DNA of 64,000 bases from Armatimonadota bacterium (GTDB lineage Bacteria; Armatimonadota; Fimbriimonadia; Fimbriimonadales; Fimbriimonadaceae), in NCBI GenBank assembly GCA_018268375.1, contig JAFDWS010000003.1, positions 1 to 64,000 of the forward strand, in the 5' to 3' direction. The translations under genes and the position numbers were made by a program. The notes beneath the pieces are model-generated. The model saw nothing but the letters and a program-made list of their open reading frames with translations. It made no database searches and was not told the DNA's origin. The first letter of the stretch is position 1, and every line of letters starts with the position of its first letter. Shown here in pieces: positions 7,327 to 15,882 of this stretch.

Positions 7327-10300
7327 GCGACCACTGCTTGGCCGAAGACTCGGGCGACGAGTGCGTCGTCCGGTGCCTGTTGCCCCCACGCCTGGGCTTC
7401 GGCAAAGGCCGTTGGGCCGAGGGCTTCCTTGACACGCGCGACTTCTCGTTGAAAGTCCTTATCGAGAGTCGGGAAGATCTTCATGCCGTACTTCTTCCGG
7501 CTTGCGTCAGCGCGTCCCCAAAGGACAGCGGCATCTTGCCATCTTCCCGCTCCGGCCATGACGTTGCCACAGATGGTCAAAGGGGTCTGTCCCAGGGCGA
7601 TTCCGTTCTCGACAAAGGTCGTCATCGCTCGCCTGGCGCTTTCGACCGCCCGTTCGGTCCAACCTTGGCGGTACTCGACGAGGCTGCGATAGTAAGCCGT
7701 GTGGGCGGTTTGATCCGGAATGTTGCGGTCGCTGAGGAGGGCCTCTGCACGGTCGAACAAACGCATCGCCTCATCACCATCGCGCTCGCCGACCGCACAC
7801 GCGAGACCGACAAGCGCTGAGACAATGGCCGACTGATCTCCCGAAGCCTCGGCATGCGCCAGCGAGTTCGCGAAAATAGGCTCAGACTCTGCTTCATCGC
7901 CGCGGTCGAAGTAAAGCCAAGCGAGGTTGACCTCGGCGCTTGAGACGGCCAAGGGATCACCCTCCTCCCGAAGGATTTCAAGGGCCTTCTGAACGCTCTG
8001 CTGGGCTTGGTCAAAGTTACCAAGGAGTGAGCCTGGGACAGCAATGTCGATGCGGCAACGAGCCTGGAGGGCGATATCTCCTGTCTGGTCGGCACAGCCG
8101 ATGGCAGAGAGATAGTGGCGATAGGTCGCGCCGATGTCCCTCATCCCGTAGCAGACGCGTCCCACTGCACGGTGGGCGAGCGTGGCCTCTCGTGAGTCAA
8201 GGGCGTCCCTCGTCCTTTCGATGAGTTCGGTGAGAGGTTCTGCCCACATGGCGTAACGGCCCTTGCTGCGCACCAAGACGCTGACTCCTTCGACCACTTG
8301 CCAGGCTCTTTTAGGATCCACCTCTCCTCGCGAGGCCGCCTTGATGACCGCGAGCAGGTTGGGTTTCTCTGCGTCCATGCGCTTCAGCCAGGCTTCGTCC
8401 CTCGGACTCCCGTCGCCTGCCAGTTCGGCGAAGAACTCGGCATGGCGAGCCAAAGCGTCGGACCGTTCCCCCGGAGAGCCGGAGAGATGCTCGGCGGCAT
8501 ATTCGCGAACGGTTTCCAGCATGTCGAACCGGACTTCGTCCTGGTTCTCGGACCAGTTGACGAGGGCGGAGCGGACGAGCTCGGCGATAAGCGAATCGGA
8601 ATCTGCTCCAAGGATCGCCCGGCCCAAGTCCTCGAGCCAGCCACCATGGCAGACACTCAGGGATCCGAAGGCGCGGGAACACTCGGGGTCGAGCACGCTG
8701 ACGCTCCACTCAACAATGCTCCTTAGGCTGCGATGGCGCTCGGGAACACGCTGGCTCTCAGTGGACAGGTCAACCGTCCGTCCGAACGACGCAAGTACCT
8801 GGACCGGGCTCTTTGTCGCCATGCGGCTGGCGGCGATTTCGACTGCGAGCGGGACCCCCTCCAGGCGGTGGCACAGCTCGAACACTCCAAGGGCGTTGAT
8901 TGGGCTGACCTCGAACCCCGGCCGTACCGCTCTCGCACGTTCGGACAACAGCTGGACGCACGGGTTCGCTCGGAGGGAGGCGATATCACGGTGGTCGCTT
9001 GGCAAAGGCAAGGGCTTGACCGCCCAGACGGTCTCCGTCGCAGCTCCGGTTGGCATTCGGGAGGTTGCCAGGATAGAAACTTGCGGAAGCATTGTCGAGA
9101 TACTTTCAATCGTCCTAGCGACGGAAGGAAGCAAGTGCTCGAGGTTGTCAAGCACGAGCAGGGCCCGTTCGTCACCAAGGATCCTGGCCAGGTCCCCCAG
9201 TGGCTCGGGACCGGGAACCAGAGAAGGCTGGACGCAACTGAGCAATGTGTCGACCACCTGGTTGTGAGCGCTCGTTCCGACCAGCGAGACGAACCAAACC
9301 CGACCGTCGAACTCTTGATCCAAGCTTTGGGCGACAGCTTGCGCGAGCCTCGTCTTGCCGCTGCCTCCGAGACCGGTCAGGGTCAGCAACAAGGAGCGGT
9401 CGTTTGGCGCCAAGAGTTGGCGGATGTCGGCAATGTCCTCGTCCCTACCGAAGAGTGTGCCTGCCTCTTGTCCGATTCGCTTTTCGGCAGGAGCTAATGA
9501 CACGGCGTCCTCCTGATCAATGCTGATCTCTCCGATGGCCACATGGGTCCGGTCTGGCCGGCGCGGAAGTGAATCGAGAATTTCGTGCGCCTCGTCTGAC
9601 GGGGACTCTCCCCACTCCTCGTCGAGCATTTTCTCGAGTTTCTCGAACTGAGCGACGACTGAAGCGGGCTTTTTCGCCGCGGCATACGCCCTCATGAGAG
9701 CGATGTGGGGCTCCTCCCGGCTGGGACAGATGGAAAGCGACCGACTTGCAAACTCGATGGCTCCGGCCGAGTCTCCCGCTGAGCACAAATCGACGACGAG
9801 CTCGGCCACTGCCTGGACAAAGGCTTCCTCCAAGTCGAGCGACTGCGGCAATATCCACTCCTCCGTGAATCCGGGAAGCAAAGTTCCGGAATAGAGGTTG
9901 CAAGCTGCGGCGAGATGCCTGACGCGGTCGGTTTGAGCCGTCTCGTTTCGCCTTGCTATTGCCAAGTGCTCTCGAAACTCCCTGACATCCACAGTGAAGT
10001 GCTCCGGACAGAGTTCTATGGTGGAGTGGTCCGAAAGGAACAGTAGGTCCCCGGGAAGGTCTTCGGCGTCGAAAGACGTGCGAATCGAAGACAGGGCTGT
10101 CCGAAGCGACTGCCGCCCTTGCGCCGAACCGCCTTCTGGCCAAAAGGTCTCGACGAGCGCGTCCTTTGGAACGGCCCGGCCCGAGTAGTACGCGAGGTGT
10201 GCGAAGACGCCGGCCGTCTTCTTGGTCCTGAACGTGGCGACTGCGATCCCTCGCTGGACCTTGAACGATCCGAGCGTGGTGACCGCCCAGCGAGCGGAAC

Positions 10301-10328
10301 CTCCGTTCTCGCGTGAAAGCTCGCCCAT
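7323..10328 (-). CDS. SARP/BTAD transcriptional activator with NB-ARC ATPase and TPR domains (AfsR-like)
   Basis: 1001-residue regulator with three parts. Residues about 15-95 are an OmpR-like winged helix for DNA binding. About 105-250 form the bacterial transcriptional activation domain, a helical repeat. The STAND/NB-ARC ATPase follows, with P-loop GLGGSGKTR at 319-327, Walker B ALLVLDNLEHL and the sensor ILATSR. The C-terminal third is helical TPR-like repeats that usually sense a ligand or partner. The layout matches AfsR-type regulators. The ligand is unknown. It is transcribed alone; a GATAAT box lies 8 nt before the ATG. A repeated motif at 10442-10474 upstream, shared with the beta-propeller gene, suggests those two genes may be its targets. 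Confidence 0.88.
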   Translation of the reverse strand: MGELSRENGGSARWAVTTLGSFKVQRGIAVATFRTKKTAGVFAHLAYYSGRAVPKDALVETFWPEGGSAQGRQSLRTALSSIRTSFDAEDLPGDLLFLSDHSTIELCPEHFTVDVREFREHLAIARRNETAQTDRVRHLAAACNLYSGTLLPGFTEEWILPQSLDLEEAFVQAVAELVVDLCSAGDSAGAIEFASRSLSICPSREEPHIALMRAYAAAKKPASVVAQFEKLEKMLDEEWGESPSDEAHEILDSLPRRPDRTHVAIGEISIDQEDAVSLAPAEKRIGQEAGTLFGRDEDIADIRQLLAPNDRSLLLTLTGLGGSGKTRLAQAVAQSLDQEFDGRVWFVSLVGTSAHNQVVDTLLSCVQPSLVPGPEPLGDLARILGDERALLVLDNLEHLLPSVARTIESISTMLPQVSILATSRMPTGAATETVWAVKPLPLPSDHRDIASLRANPCVQLLSERARAVRPGFEVSPINALGVFELCHRLEGVPLAVEIAASRMATKSPVQVLASFGRTVDLSTESQRVPERHRSLRSIVEWSVSVLDPECSRAFGSLSVCHGGWLEDLGRAILGADSDSLIAELVRSALVNWSENQDEVRFDMLETVREYAAEHLSGSPGERSDALARHAEFFAELAGDGSPRDEAWLKRMDAEKPNLLAVIKAASRGEVDPKRAWQVVEGVSVLVRSKGRYAMWAEPLTELIERTRDALDSREATLAHRAVGRVCYGMRDIGATYRHYLSAIGCADQTGDIALQARCRIDIAVPGSLLGNFDQAQQSVQKALEILREEGDPLAVSSAEVNLAWLYFDRGDEAESEPIFANSLAHAEASGDQSAIVSALVGLACAVGERDGDEAMRLFDRAEALLSDRNIPDQTAHTAYYRSLVEYRQGWTERAVESARRAMTTFVENGIALGQTPLTICGNVMAGAGRWQDAAVLWGRADASRKKYGMKIFPTLDKDFQREVARVKEALGPTAFAEAQAWGQQAPDDALVARVFGQAVVA

Positions 10329-10336
10329 TGGGGAGG

Positions 10337-10342
10337 ATTATC
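10337..10342 (-). promoter_or_regulatory. -10 box for the SARP gene
   Basis: The minus strand reads GATAAT ending 8 nt before the ATG at 10328; no SD lies between. The leader would be only a base or two long. Confidence 0.4.
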
Positions 10343-10441
10343 CCATCAAGGCGGACAGATGGATCAGATTGTGAGAGTGTGTTTCCGGCCATTCGCCCCT
10401 GCCCCCGCTGACGCCGAACAATTCGGTTGGCCGGCAACAAG

Positions 10442-10474
10442 CATTGAAGCGGGAGGCTCGTTACAGAATCGTTA
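10442..10474 (-). promoter_or_regulatory. Conserved 33-bp motif, copy 1 (possible SARP operator)
   Basis: On the minus strand it reads TAACGATTCTGTAACGA and then continues to GCTTCAATG. TAACGA occurs twice with an 11-bp period, the spacing seen for direct-repeat sites of SARP-type activators. It lies about 115 nt before the SARP start. A diverged copy is found at 11910-11942. Binding by the neighbouring regulator is inference. Confidence 0.4.
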
Positions 10475-10479
10475 AACGG

Positions 10480-10512
10480 AAATCGGCGCCCCTCGGGAGG
10501 GAGCGCCGATTT
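10480..10512 (-). terminator. Rho-independent terminator after the beta-propeller gene
   Basis: AAATCGGCGC at 10480-10489 pairs perfectly with GCGCCGATTT at 10503-10512, and the inner CCCTC/GAGGG extends the stem. It starts 16 nt past the stop of the minus-strand propeller gene and could work in both directions. Confidence 0.8.
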
Positions 10513-10528
10513 GCCGTCGTTCCGGTCC

Positions 10529-11866
10529 TTACCAAAGGTCGGCACCAGTTGTCGGGTCGTACTTTCCAGTGGCCCAGTCGAATCCTGTGCCCACGCCTTC
10601 TGACCGGCCGGTCACGACAGGCGCGCCGCTCAGGTCGAGCGCCATGTCGGCGGCCTCGTCATGGTTGGAGTAGTTGTATCGGCTCACCCAGGTGGTCGTT
10701 CCGCCGTTTATCCGTGCGACGCCATAGTCGTGTCCGTACATTCCGTCGGTATAGAGCATGGCGTAGAGATTGCCCGCCGCATCCAAGCAAAGGTCGCGGA
10801 CTTCATCGTGGTCCATGAAGTTGTACGTCCAGATCGGGACGGGCCGCAAGGCGCCGGTCGCCGGATCGAAATCAACGACGACCGCGTCCGCCGCTAGGCC
10901 CGTGATTCCGAAGGAGGCTCCGCCAACGTAAAGGTCGGTTCCGGTCAGGACCATCTTGTTCGCGAAGTCGCGGTTGTATCCGGCTGTGGCTGCCCAGGGC
11001 ACCGCCCAATTGAAGATGCCCAGCGTCGGGTTGCACTTGGCGACGATCATGTCGTCGTCGTACGTGGTCGAATGGATCGTTCCGCAAACGTACACCGATC
11101 CGGCTGCGTCTAAGGCCACGTCGGTCAACCAGTCGTCGTACCCCACGGCTCCGGTCACCGCCCGGTTGCCAAGCGCGATCCCCGTCATGAGCGAGAACCG
11201 GACGACCACGCCGTCCTTGTTCCCCGACGAGTTTGTCATCGACCCGGCAAGATAGGCACCGTTCGGTCCGATCGCCATGGCAGCAGGCTCATCGTCACCG
11301 TAAGTTCCTCCCCACCAAGCGGAGAAGGTCGGTACGAGGCTCGGCGAGAACTTGAGGAGCAGAAAGTCTTTCGCTGAACCGGCCTGTGTCGTATAGCCAG
11401 CGACGATCACGTTGCCGATGCTGTCGAGCACGATCTTCTTTCCGGCATCGTCAAGGGCGCCGCCCCAAGTCCGGTTCGCTAGCAACGCACCGGCCGAGTT
11501 ATAGAGAAGGGTGACGGACTCGGTCTGACCACCGACCACCGCTCTCGAGTAGCCAGTCACGTAGATATCGCCCGAGGTGGAGTTCACGGCTACGCCAAGG
11601 GCAGAGTCGTCGCCAGCCCCGCCGTAATAGCGGCTCCACATGAAAGTTCCAGCCGAGTTGTACTTGACGACGCACAAATCGTTGTGGAGCATGGCGTTGT
11701 GATAAGCGGCTCCGACCACATATGTGTCTCCTGTCGTTTGGTTGACGGCCACTGCTGTCGCCTCGTCGGGCATGCCCGATCCGAAGCGGACTGGTGTCGC
11801 GGAAGCTGAGGCTGTTAGGGCCAGACCCAGCAGTCCAAGTGTCAGTTTTGTTTGCTTGTTGAACAT
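10529..11866 (-). CDS. Secreted beta-propeller (SBBP-type repeat) protein
   Basis: From the ATG at 11866 (SD GGAG, 7 nt spacing) the 445-residue product begins MFNKQTKLTLGLLGLALTAS with a typical Sec signal peptide cleaved near ASA-TP. The mature part is built of repeats of about 45-50 residues such as NQTTGDTYVVGAA, NSTSGDIYVTGYS and DAAGSVYVCGTI, the pattern of SBBP/NHL-like beta-propellers. No enzyme motif and no C-terminal sorting signal are visible; it ends GADLW. The likely place is the periplasm or outside the cell, with an unknown binding role. It has its own terminator downstream. A copy of the 33-bp motif lies 44 nt before its start. Confidence 0.8.
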   Translation of the reverse strand: MFNKQTKLTLGLLGLALTASASATPVRFGSGMPDEATAVAVNQTTGDTYVVGAAYHNAMLHNDLCVVKYNSAGTFMWSRYYGGAGDDSALGVAVNSTSGDIYVTGYSRAVVGGQTESVTLLYNSAGALLANRTWGGALDDAGKKIVLDSIGNVIVAGYTTQAGSAKDFLLLKFSPSLVPTFSAWWGGTYGDDEPAAMAIGPNGAYLAGSMTNSSGNKDGVVVRFSLMTGIALGNRAVTGAVGYDDWLTDVALDAAGSVYVCGTIHSTTYDDDMIVAKCNPTLGIFNWAVPWAATAGYNRDFANKMVLTGTDLYVGGASFGITGLAADAVVVDFDPATGALRPVPIWTYNFMDHDEVRDLCLDAAGNLYAMLYTDGMYGHDYGVARINGGTTTWVSRYNYSNHDEAADMALDLSGAPVVTGRSEGVGTGFDWATGKYDPTTGADLW

Positions 11867-11909
11867 GTCTTTCTCCAAGGTCGGTGGGGCTCTGCGCCTC
11901 GCCTGGAGA

Positions 11910-11942
11910 CATTGAAGCGGAGGTCCCGTGACACCATCGTAA
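11910..11942 (-). promoter_or_regulatory. Conserved 33-bp motif, copy 2
   Basis: The forward strand starts CATTGAAGCGG and is roughly 75-80 percent identical by eye to 10442-10474 with single-base gaps. On the minus strand TTACGA and TCACGG stand 11 bp apart. It lies just upstream of the beta-propeller gene, in or near its promoter. Confidence 0.4.
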
Positions 11943-11993
11943 CGGGCGCTCTGTAACGCTTCTTTCACGTTAGAAACACGGGGCGCCATTGAA

Positions 11994-11999
11994 TACAAT
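11994..11999 (+). promoter_or_regulatory. -10 box for the GH13 gene (leaderless)
   Basis: TACAAT ends six bases before the ATG at 12006, with TTAGAA 18 bp upstream as a weak -35. There is no room for an SD. Confidence 0.6.
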
Positions 12000-12005
12000 G
12001 TGCCT

Positions 12006-13997
12006 ATGGTCGCAGCTTTCGTCGCGATGGGGCTTCTTCAAGAGCGGGAGGTGGCGTTCAGTTACAAGCCCAAGACGAAGGTCTCGACCGTCCACGTCGT
12101 CGGCCCTTTCAATGCATGGGACAAGGCTCGCAATCCTCTCGTAGTCGGCAAGGACGGGACTTGGAGGGCGACCGTAAAGATCGCACCGGGTGTCTATCCC
12201 TACTTGTTCGTCGAGGACGGTCAGCGCTGGATTCCTGATCCGGGAAAGAAGACCGACGTTGACGCCAATGGCAACAAGGCGTCCATCCTCGTCGTGCAGC
12301 CGACCGAGTTCGACAAGTACCCGGCCAAAGTCGGTGACGGAGTATTAACGTTAGGGGCGATCAAGCACGAACCTAAGAACATGACCATTCGCCGAAACCA
12401 GGACGAGTTCGTGCTCCAGGTGCGGACGAGGGCCAACGATGTCCAACGGGTGCACTTAGTCACCTCAGGCAACAGGATCGCGATGCGGCCGGTCAGCAAG
12501 GACCAGCTCTACTGGCTGTGGCAATCTCCACCTTTCGTCGTGCACGGCGAGACCCTGAGCTATTCGTTCCAGGTCGACGATTTTAACTCCTCTGCGATGA
12601 CGACGCTTTATCGCCAACGGATCTCCAAGTATGCGGTTCCTTCACCACCTGGTTGGGTCGAGGACGCCGTCTTCTATCAGATCTTCCCAGACCGGTTTGC
12701 GGACGGCGACAGGAACGCTTCCTCCGACTTTACAAAAGCGCCCGCGCCCAGAGGCTGGCTGGGTGGAGACTTGAAGGGCGTCTCGCAACACGTTGACCAC
12801 CTGAAGAACCTCGGTGTGAACGCGGTCTACCTCAACCCGATTTTCACCGCTCAGAGCTATCACGGATACGACACAACTGATTACATGACGGTCGACCCTC
12901 ACTTTGGGACGAACGATCAATTCCACCAGTTGGTTGAAGATTTGCACGACCGTGGTGTTCGAATCGTCCTCGACGGCGTCTTCAACCACACGAGCCCCGA
13001 CTTCTTCGCCTTCAAGGACATTGTTGAGAAGGGGGCAAGTTCGGCTTACAACGATTGGTACACGATTTACAAACACCCGGTCGAAGTCAAGGAAGGGCAG
13101 CAGACTTATCTCGGATGGGCGGGTGTCTACAACATGCCCAAACTACGGACCGACCAACCAGAAGTCCAGACGTACATCTTGGGCGTGGCCGAGAACTGGA
13201 TCAAGAGCTACGGGATCGACGGATGGCGCTTGGATGTCGCCGACGAGGTCTACCCGCCGTTTTGGATCGACTTCCGGAAGGCCGTGAAGAAGGCAAACCC
13301 GGAAGCGTGGATCGTGGGTGAGGAGTGGGGTGACGCCCACCAATACCTCCAGGGCGACAAGCACGACAGTGTCATGAACTATCGGTGGCGGACGATGGCC
13401 CTTGACTTCTTCGTTGACCACAAGACGTCGCCGTGGGAGTTCTCTTTGCGCCTCGGTGCGGTCCGGCAGCAATACCCAGAAGCGGTCGAGCGATCTGTCT
13501 ACAACCTCTTAGGCAGCCATGACACGCCTCGGATCAAGACACTCTGTAAGGGCGATGGCGACCTCTTGCGCCAGCTTGTCGCGTTCCAGTTCACCTATCC
13601 CGGTGTACCCAGCATCTACTACGGCGACGAAGTTGGCATGGAAGGCGGGTACGACCCCGATTGCCGTCGCGGGATGGATTGGTCACAGAAGACATGGGAT
13701 CTGGGCCTCCTCGATTTCTACAGGCGGTTGATTGCATTGCGGAAGTCAGAGCCTGCCCTGCGCCACGGCAAGTTCAACACCTACACGGAAGACCGGGCCA
13801 AGGTGTTCGCCTTCACGCGCGAACTCGGGAACGAGCAGGTGTTCGCAGCCTTTAACGCGTCAAGAAGGAAGCAGGGCCTTCCTTACTCCCTGAAAGATTG
13901 GGAAACACTTATGGAAGGCCATGTGGAGCGAAAGGGCGATAAGGTTTGGCTCGGTTCCAAGGGCTTCATCGTGGCGAAGCGGCATCTGAAAGACTAG
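12006..13997 (+). CDS. Alpha-amylase family (GH13) glycosidase, neopullulanase/maltogenic-amylase-like
   Basis: 663 residues. An N-terminal CBM48-like module (VHVVGPFNAWDK) and a second beta-sandwich precede the barrel, which starts DAVFYQIFPDRFADG. The four GH13 regions are present: DGVFNH (region I), GWRLDVADE with nucleophile D410, VGEEWGD with acid/base E439, and LGSHDT with D506. The enzyme should cleave alpha-1,4 (perhaps alpha-1,6) glucans, and the N-terminal domain favours the cyclomaltodextrinase/neopullulanase group. The start is chosen at 12006 because TACAAT sits 6 nt upstream. The N-terminus MVAAFVAMGLLQEREVAF is only weakly hydrophobic, so export is uncertain. Confidence 0.9.
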   Translation: MVAAFVAMGLLQEREVAFSYKPKTKVSTVHVVGPFNAWDKARNPLVVGKDGTWRATVKIAPGVYPYLFVEDGQRWIPDPGKKTDVDANGNKASILVVQPTEFDKYPAKVGDGVLTLGAIKHEPKNMTIRRNQDEFVLQVRTRANDVQRVHLVTSGNRIAMRPVSKDQLYWLWQSPPFVVHGETLSYSFQVDDFNSSAMTTLYRQRISKYAVPSPPGWVEDAVFYQIFPDRFADGDRNASSDFTKAPAPRGWLGGDLKGVSQHVDHLKNLGVNAVYLNPIFTAQSYHGYDTTDYMTVDPHFGTNDQFHQLVEDLHDRGVRIVLDGVFNHTSPDFFAFKDIVEKGASSAYNDWYTIYKHPVEVKEGQQTYLGWAGVYNMPKLRTDQPEVQTYILGVAENWIKSYGIDGWRLDVADEVYPPFWIDFRKAVKKANPEAWIVGEEWGDAHQYLQGDKHDSVMNYRWRTMALDFFVDHKTSPWEFSLRLGAVRQQYPEAVERSVYNLLGSHDTPRIKTLCKGDGDLLRQLVAFQFTYPGVPSIYYGDEVGMEGGYDPDCRRGMDWSQKTWDLGLLDFYRRLIALRKSEPALRHGKFNTYTEDRAKVFAFTRELGNEQVFAAFNASRRKQGLPYSLKDWETLMEGHVERKGDKVWLGSKGFIVAKRHLKD

Positions 13998-14034
13998 GCT
14001 AGCCCGGCACCAACCGTCACAATCATAAACGCCT

Positions 14035-15852
14035 ATGGCGATGATGGGATACGGCGTCCCGACCGGTGACGCCCCGAAGAAGATGGACCGCGTCACCCTG
14101 CGGCGGATTGGAAAGCTCTTCCTGCCGCACAAGGGTCTCGTCACGAAAACGCTCGTGGCGATGGCGTTCGGCACCGTCCTTGGGGTCGTTCCTCCCTATT
14201 TGCTTCGCGAACTCTTCGACCACGGCATCCTCGCCAAGAACATGTCGATGGTGACCGAGATGTCGCTGGCAACGATCGCAGTGACCTTGGTCGCGGCCGG
14301 GCTCACCCTGCTTTACGGCTACTTCAGCGTGCTGATGGGCCAGGAGATCATGTGCGACATGCGGCACAAGCTCTTTGTCCACCTGCAAGGCATGCCGCTA
14401 GCCTTCTTTACGGGCACCAAGACCGGCGAAATCCAAACGCGCATGATCAGCGATGTCGGAGGCGTGCAAAGCGTGGTGAGCAACACCTTTACCGACGCGC
14501 TCTCGAACATCAGCATTCTCGTCACGACTTTGACCGCGATGGCGCTTATGGATTGGCGCTTGACGCTCGTGAGCGTCGCTCTCGTTCCGTTGATCGGGTT
14601 CCTTGGGGGCAAGGTCGGTCAAGCGGGCCGCAAGATACGGACGGGCGTTCAGGAGCAGACCTCGGAGGTCAACTCCATGATCCAGGAGACGCTCTCGGTC
14701 TCTGGCGTACTTCTGACGAAGACGACCGGACGCCTCGACGTCGTCACCGAGAAGTTCGACCGGGAGAACCGCAAGCTCGCTGACTGGCAGATCAAGGCGC
14801 AAGTACTGATGTACTCCATGTTCGGCCTGTTCCGGATGATCATGTCCTTGTCGCCCGCCATCGTGTATTGGGTGGCCGGCTATCTGCTGATCAGCAGAGG
14901 CGACACGTCCCTCACCGTTGGCACATTGATCGCATTCACTGGACTCCAGACGCGCATGTTCTTCCCCTTGACGGGCCTTGCCAACACCCAGGTCGAGTTG
15001 ATCTCCTCGTATGCCCTCTTCGCCCGCATCTTCGAATACGAAGACTTGGAGCAGGACATCCGAAACAAGCCGAACTGCATTGAGCTCAATCCTGACGAGG
15101 TGCAGGGGGCCGTCGAATTCGACAACGTGACGTTCAAGTACTCGTCTGAGCAGGAAGAACCGACGTTGGAGCACATCAGCTTCGTCGCTGATCCAGGACA
15201 ACTTGTAGCTTTGGTCGGTCCCTCTGGAGCCGGCAAGACAACGTTGACGTACCTCATTCCAAGGCTCTGGGACGTCGAGGCGGGTTCGGTGAAGATCGAC
15301 GGCCATGACGTTCGGGATGTTTCGCTCGAGTCGCTCCAGCAGTGCATCGGTGCGGTCACCCAGGAGACGTACTTGCTCCATGACACCATCCGGGCGAACC
15401 TGCAGGTCGCGAATTCGAACGCGAACGACGAAGACTTGGAGCATGCTTGTCGGTTGGCCGCCATTCACGAGCACATCGCGTCGTTGCCTGAGGGCTATGA
15501 CACGGTCGTCGGCGAGCGTGGCTACAAGTTGAGTGGTGGTGAGAAGCAGAGGTTGGCGATCGCGCGCGCGATCCTCAAGAACCCGCGGATCCTCATATTG
15601 GACGAAGCCACGTCGGCGCTCGACACTGAGACTGAGCGTCTCATCCAAGGCTCGTTGAACTCGCTCATGAAGGGCAGGACGACTTTCGCGATCGCCCACC
15701 GCCTCTCCACGATCGTGGCGGCAGACCAAATCCTCGTCATCGACGACGGGCAGCTGGTCGAGCATGGAAGGCACCGCGACCTGCTTGCAAGAAACGGTGT
15801 TTACAAGCGGTTGCACGACGAGCAGTTCCAAGCCCAAGTTGCCCTGAGTTGA
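14035..15852 (+). CDS. ABC transporter, fused permease-ATPase (MsbA/MDR-like exporter)
   Basis: 605-residue half-transporter that would act as a dimer. Six membrane segments fill about residues 40-320. The ATPase domain has Walker A GPSGAGKTT (about 395-403), signature LSGGEKQR (about 499), Walker B ILILDEATSALD (about 519) and the H-loop AHRLST. Such proteins export lipids, drugs or peptides; the substrate cannot be told here. It stands alone between the amylase and metG. A CATAAA box 5 nt upstream of the ATG suggests a very short leader. Confidence 0.9.
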   Translation: MAMMGYGVPTGDAPKKMDRVTLRRIGKLFLPHKGLVTKTLVAMAFGTVLGVVPPYLLRELFDHGILAKNMSMVTEMSLATIAVTLVAAGLTLLYGYFSVLMGQEIMCDMRHKLFVHLQGMPLAFFTGTKTGEIQTRMISDVGGVQSVVSNTFTDALSNISILVTTLTAMALMDWRLTLVSVALVPLIGFLGGKVGQAGRKIRTGVQEQTSEVNSMIQETLSVSGVLLTKTTGRLDVVTEKFDRENRKLADWQIKAQVLMYSMFGLFRMIMSLSPAIVYWVAGYLLISRGDTSLTVGTLIAFTGLQTRMFFPLTGLANTQVELISSYALFARIFEYEDLEQDIRNKPNCIELNPDEVQGAVEFDNVTFKYSSEQEEPTLEHISFVADPGQLVALVGPSGAGKTTLTYLIPRLWDVEAGSVKIDGHDVRDVSLESLQQCIGAVTQETYLLHDTIRANLQVANSNANDEDLEHACRLAAIHEHIASLPEGYDTVVGERGYKLSGGEKQRLAIARAILKNPRILILDEATSALDTETERLIQGSLNSLMKGRTTFAIAHRLSTIVAADQILVIDDGQLVEHGRHRDLLARNGVYKRLHDEQFQAQVALS

Positions 15853-15866
15853 GTTCAGAGGGCCGG

Positions 15867-15872
15867 TACAAT
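15867..15872 (+). promoter_or_regulatory. -10 box for metG
   Basis: TACAAT ends 10 nt before the metG ATG at 15883, so the leader would be about three bases. Confidence 0.5.
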
Positions 15873-15882
15873 CGGCCTTCCG

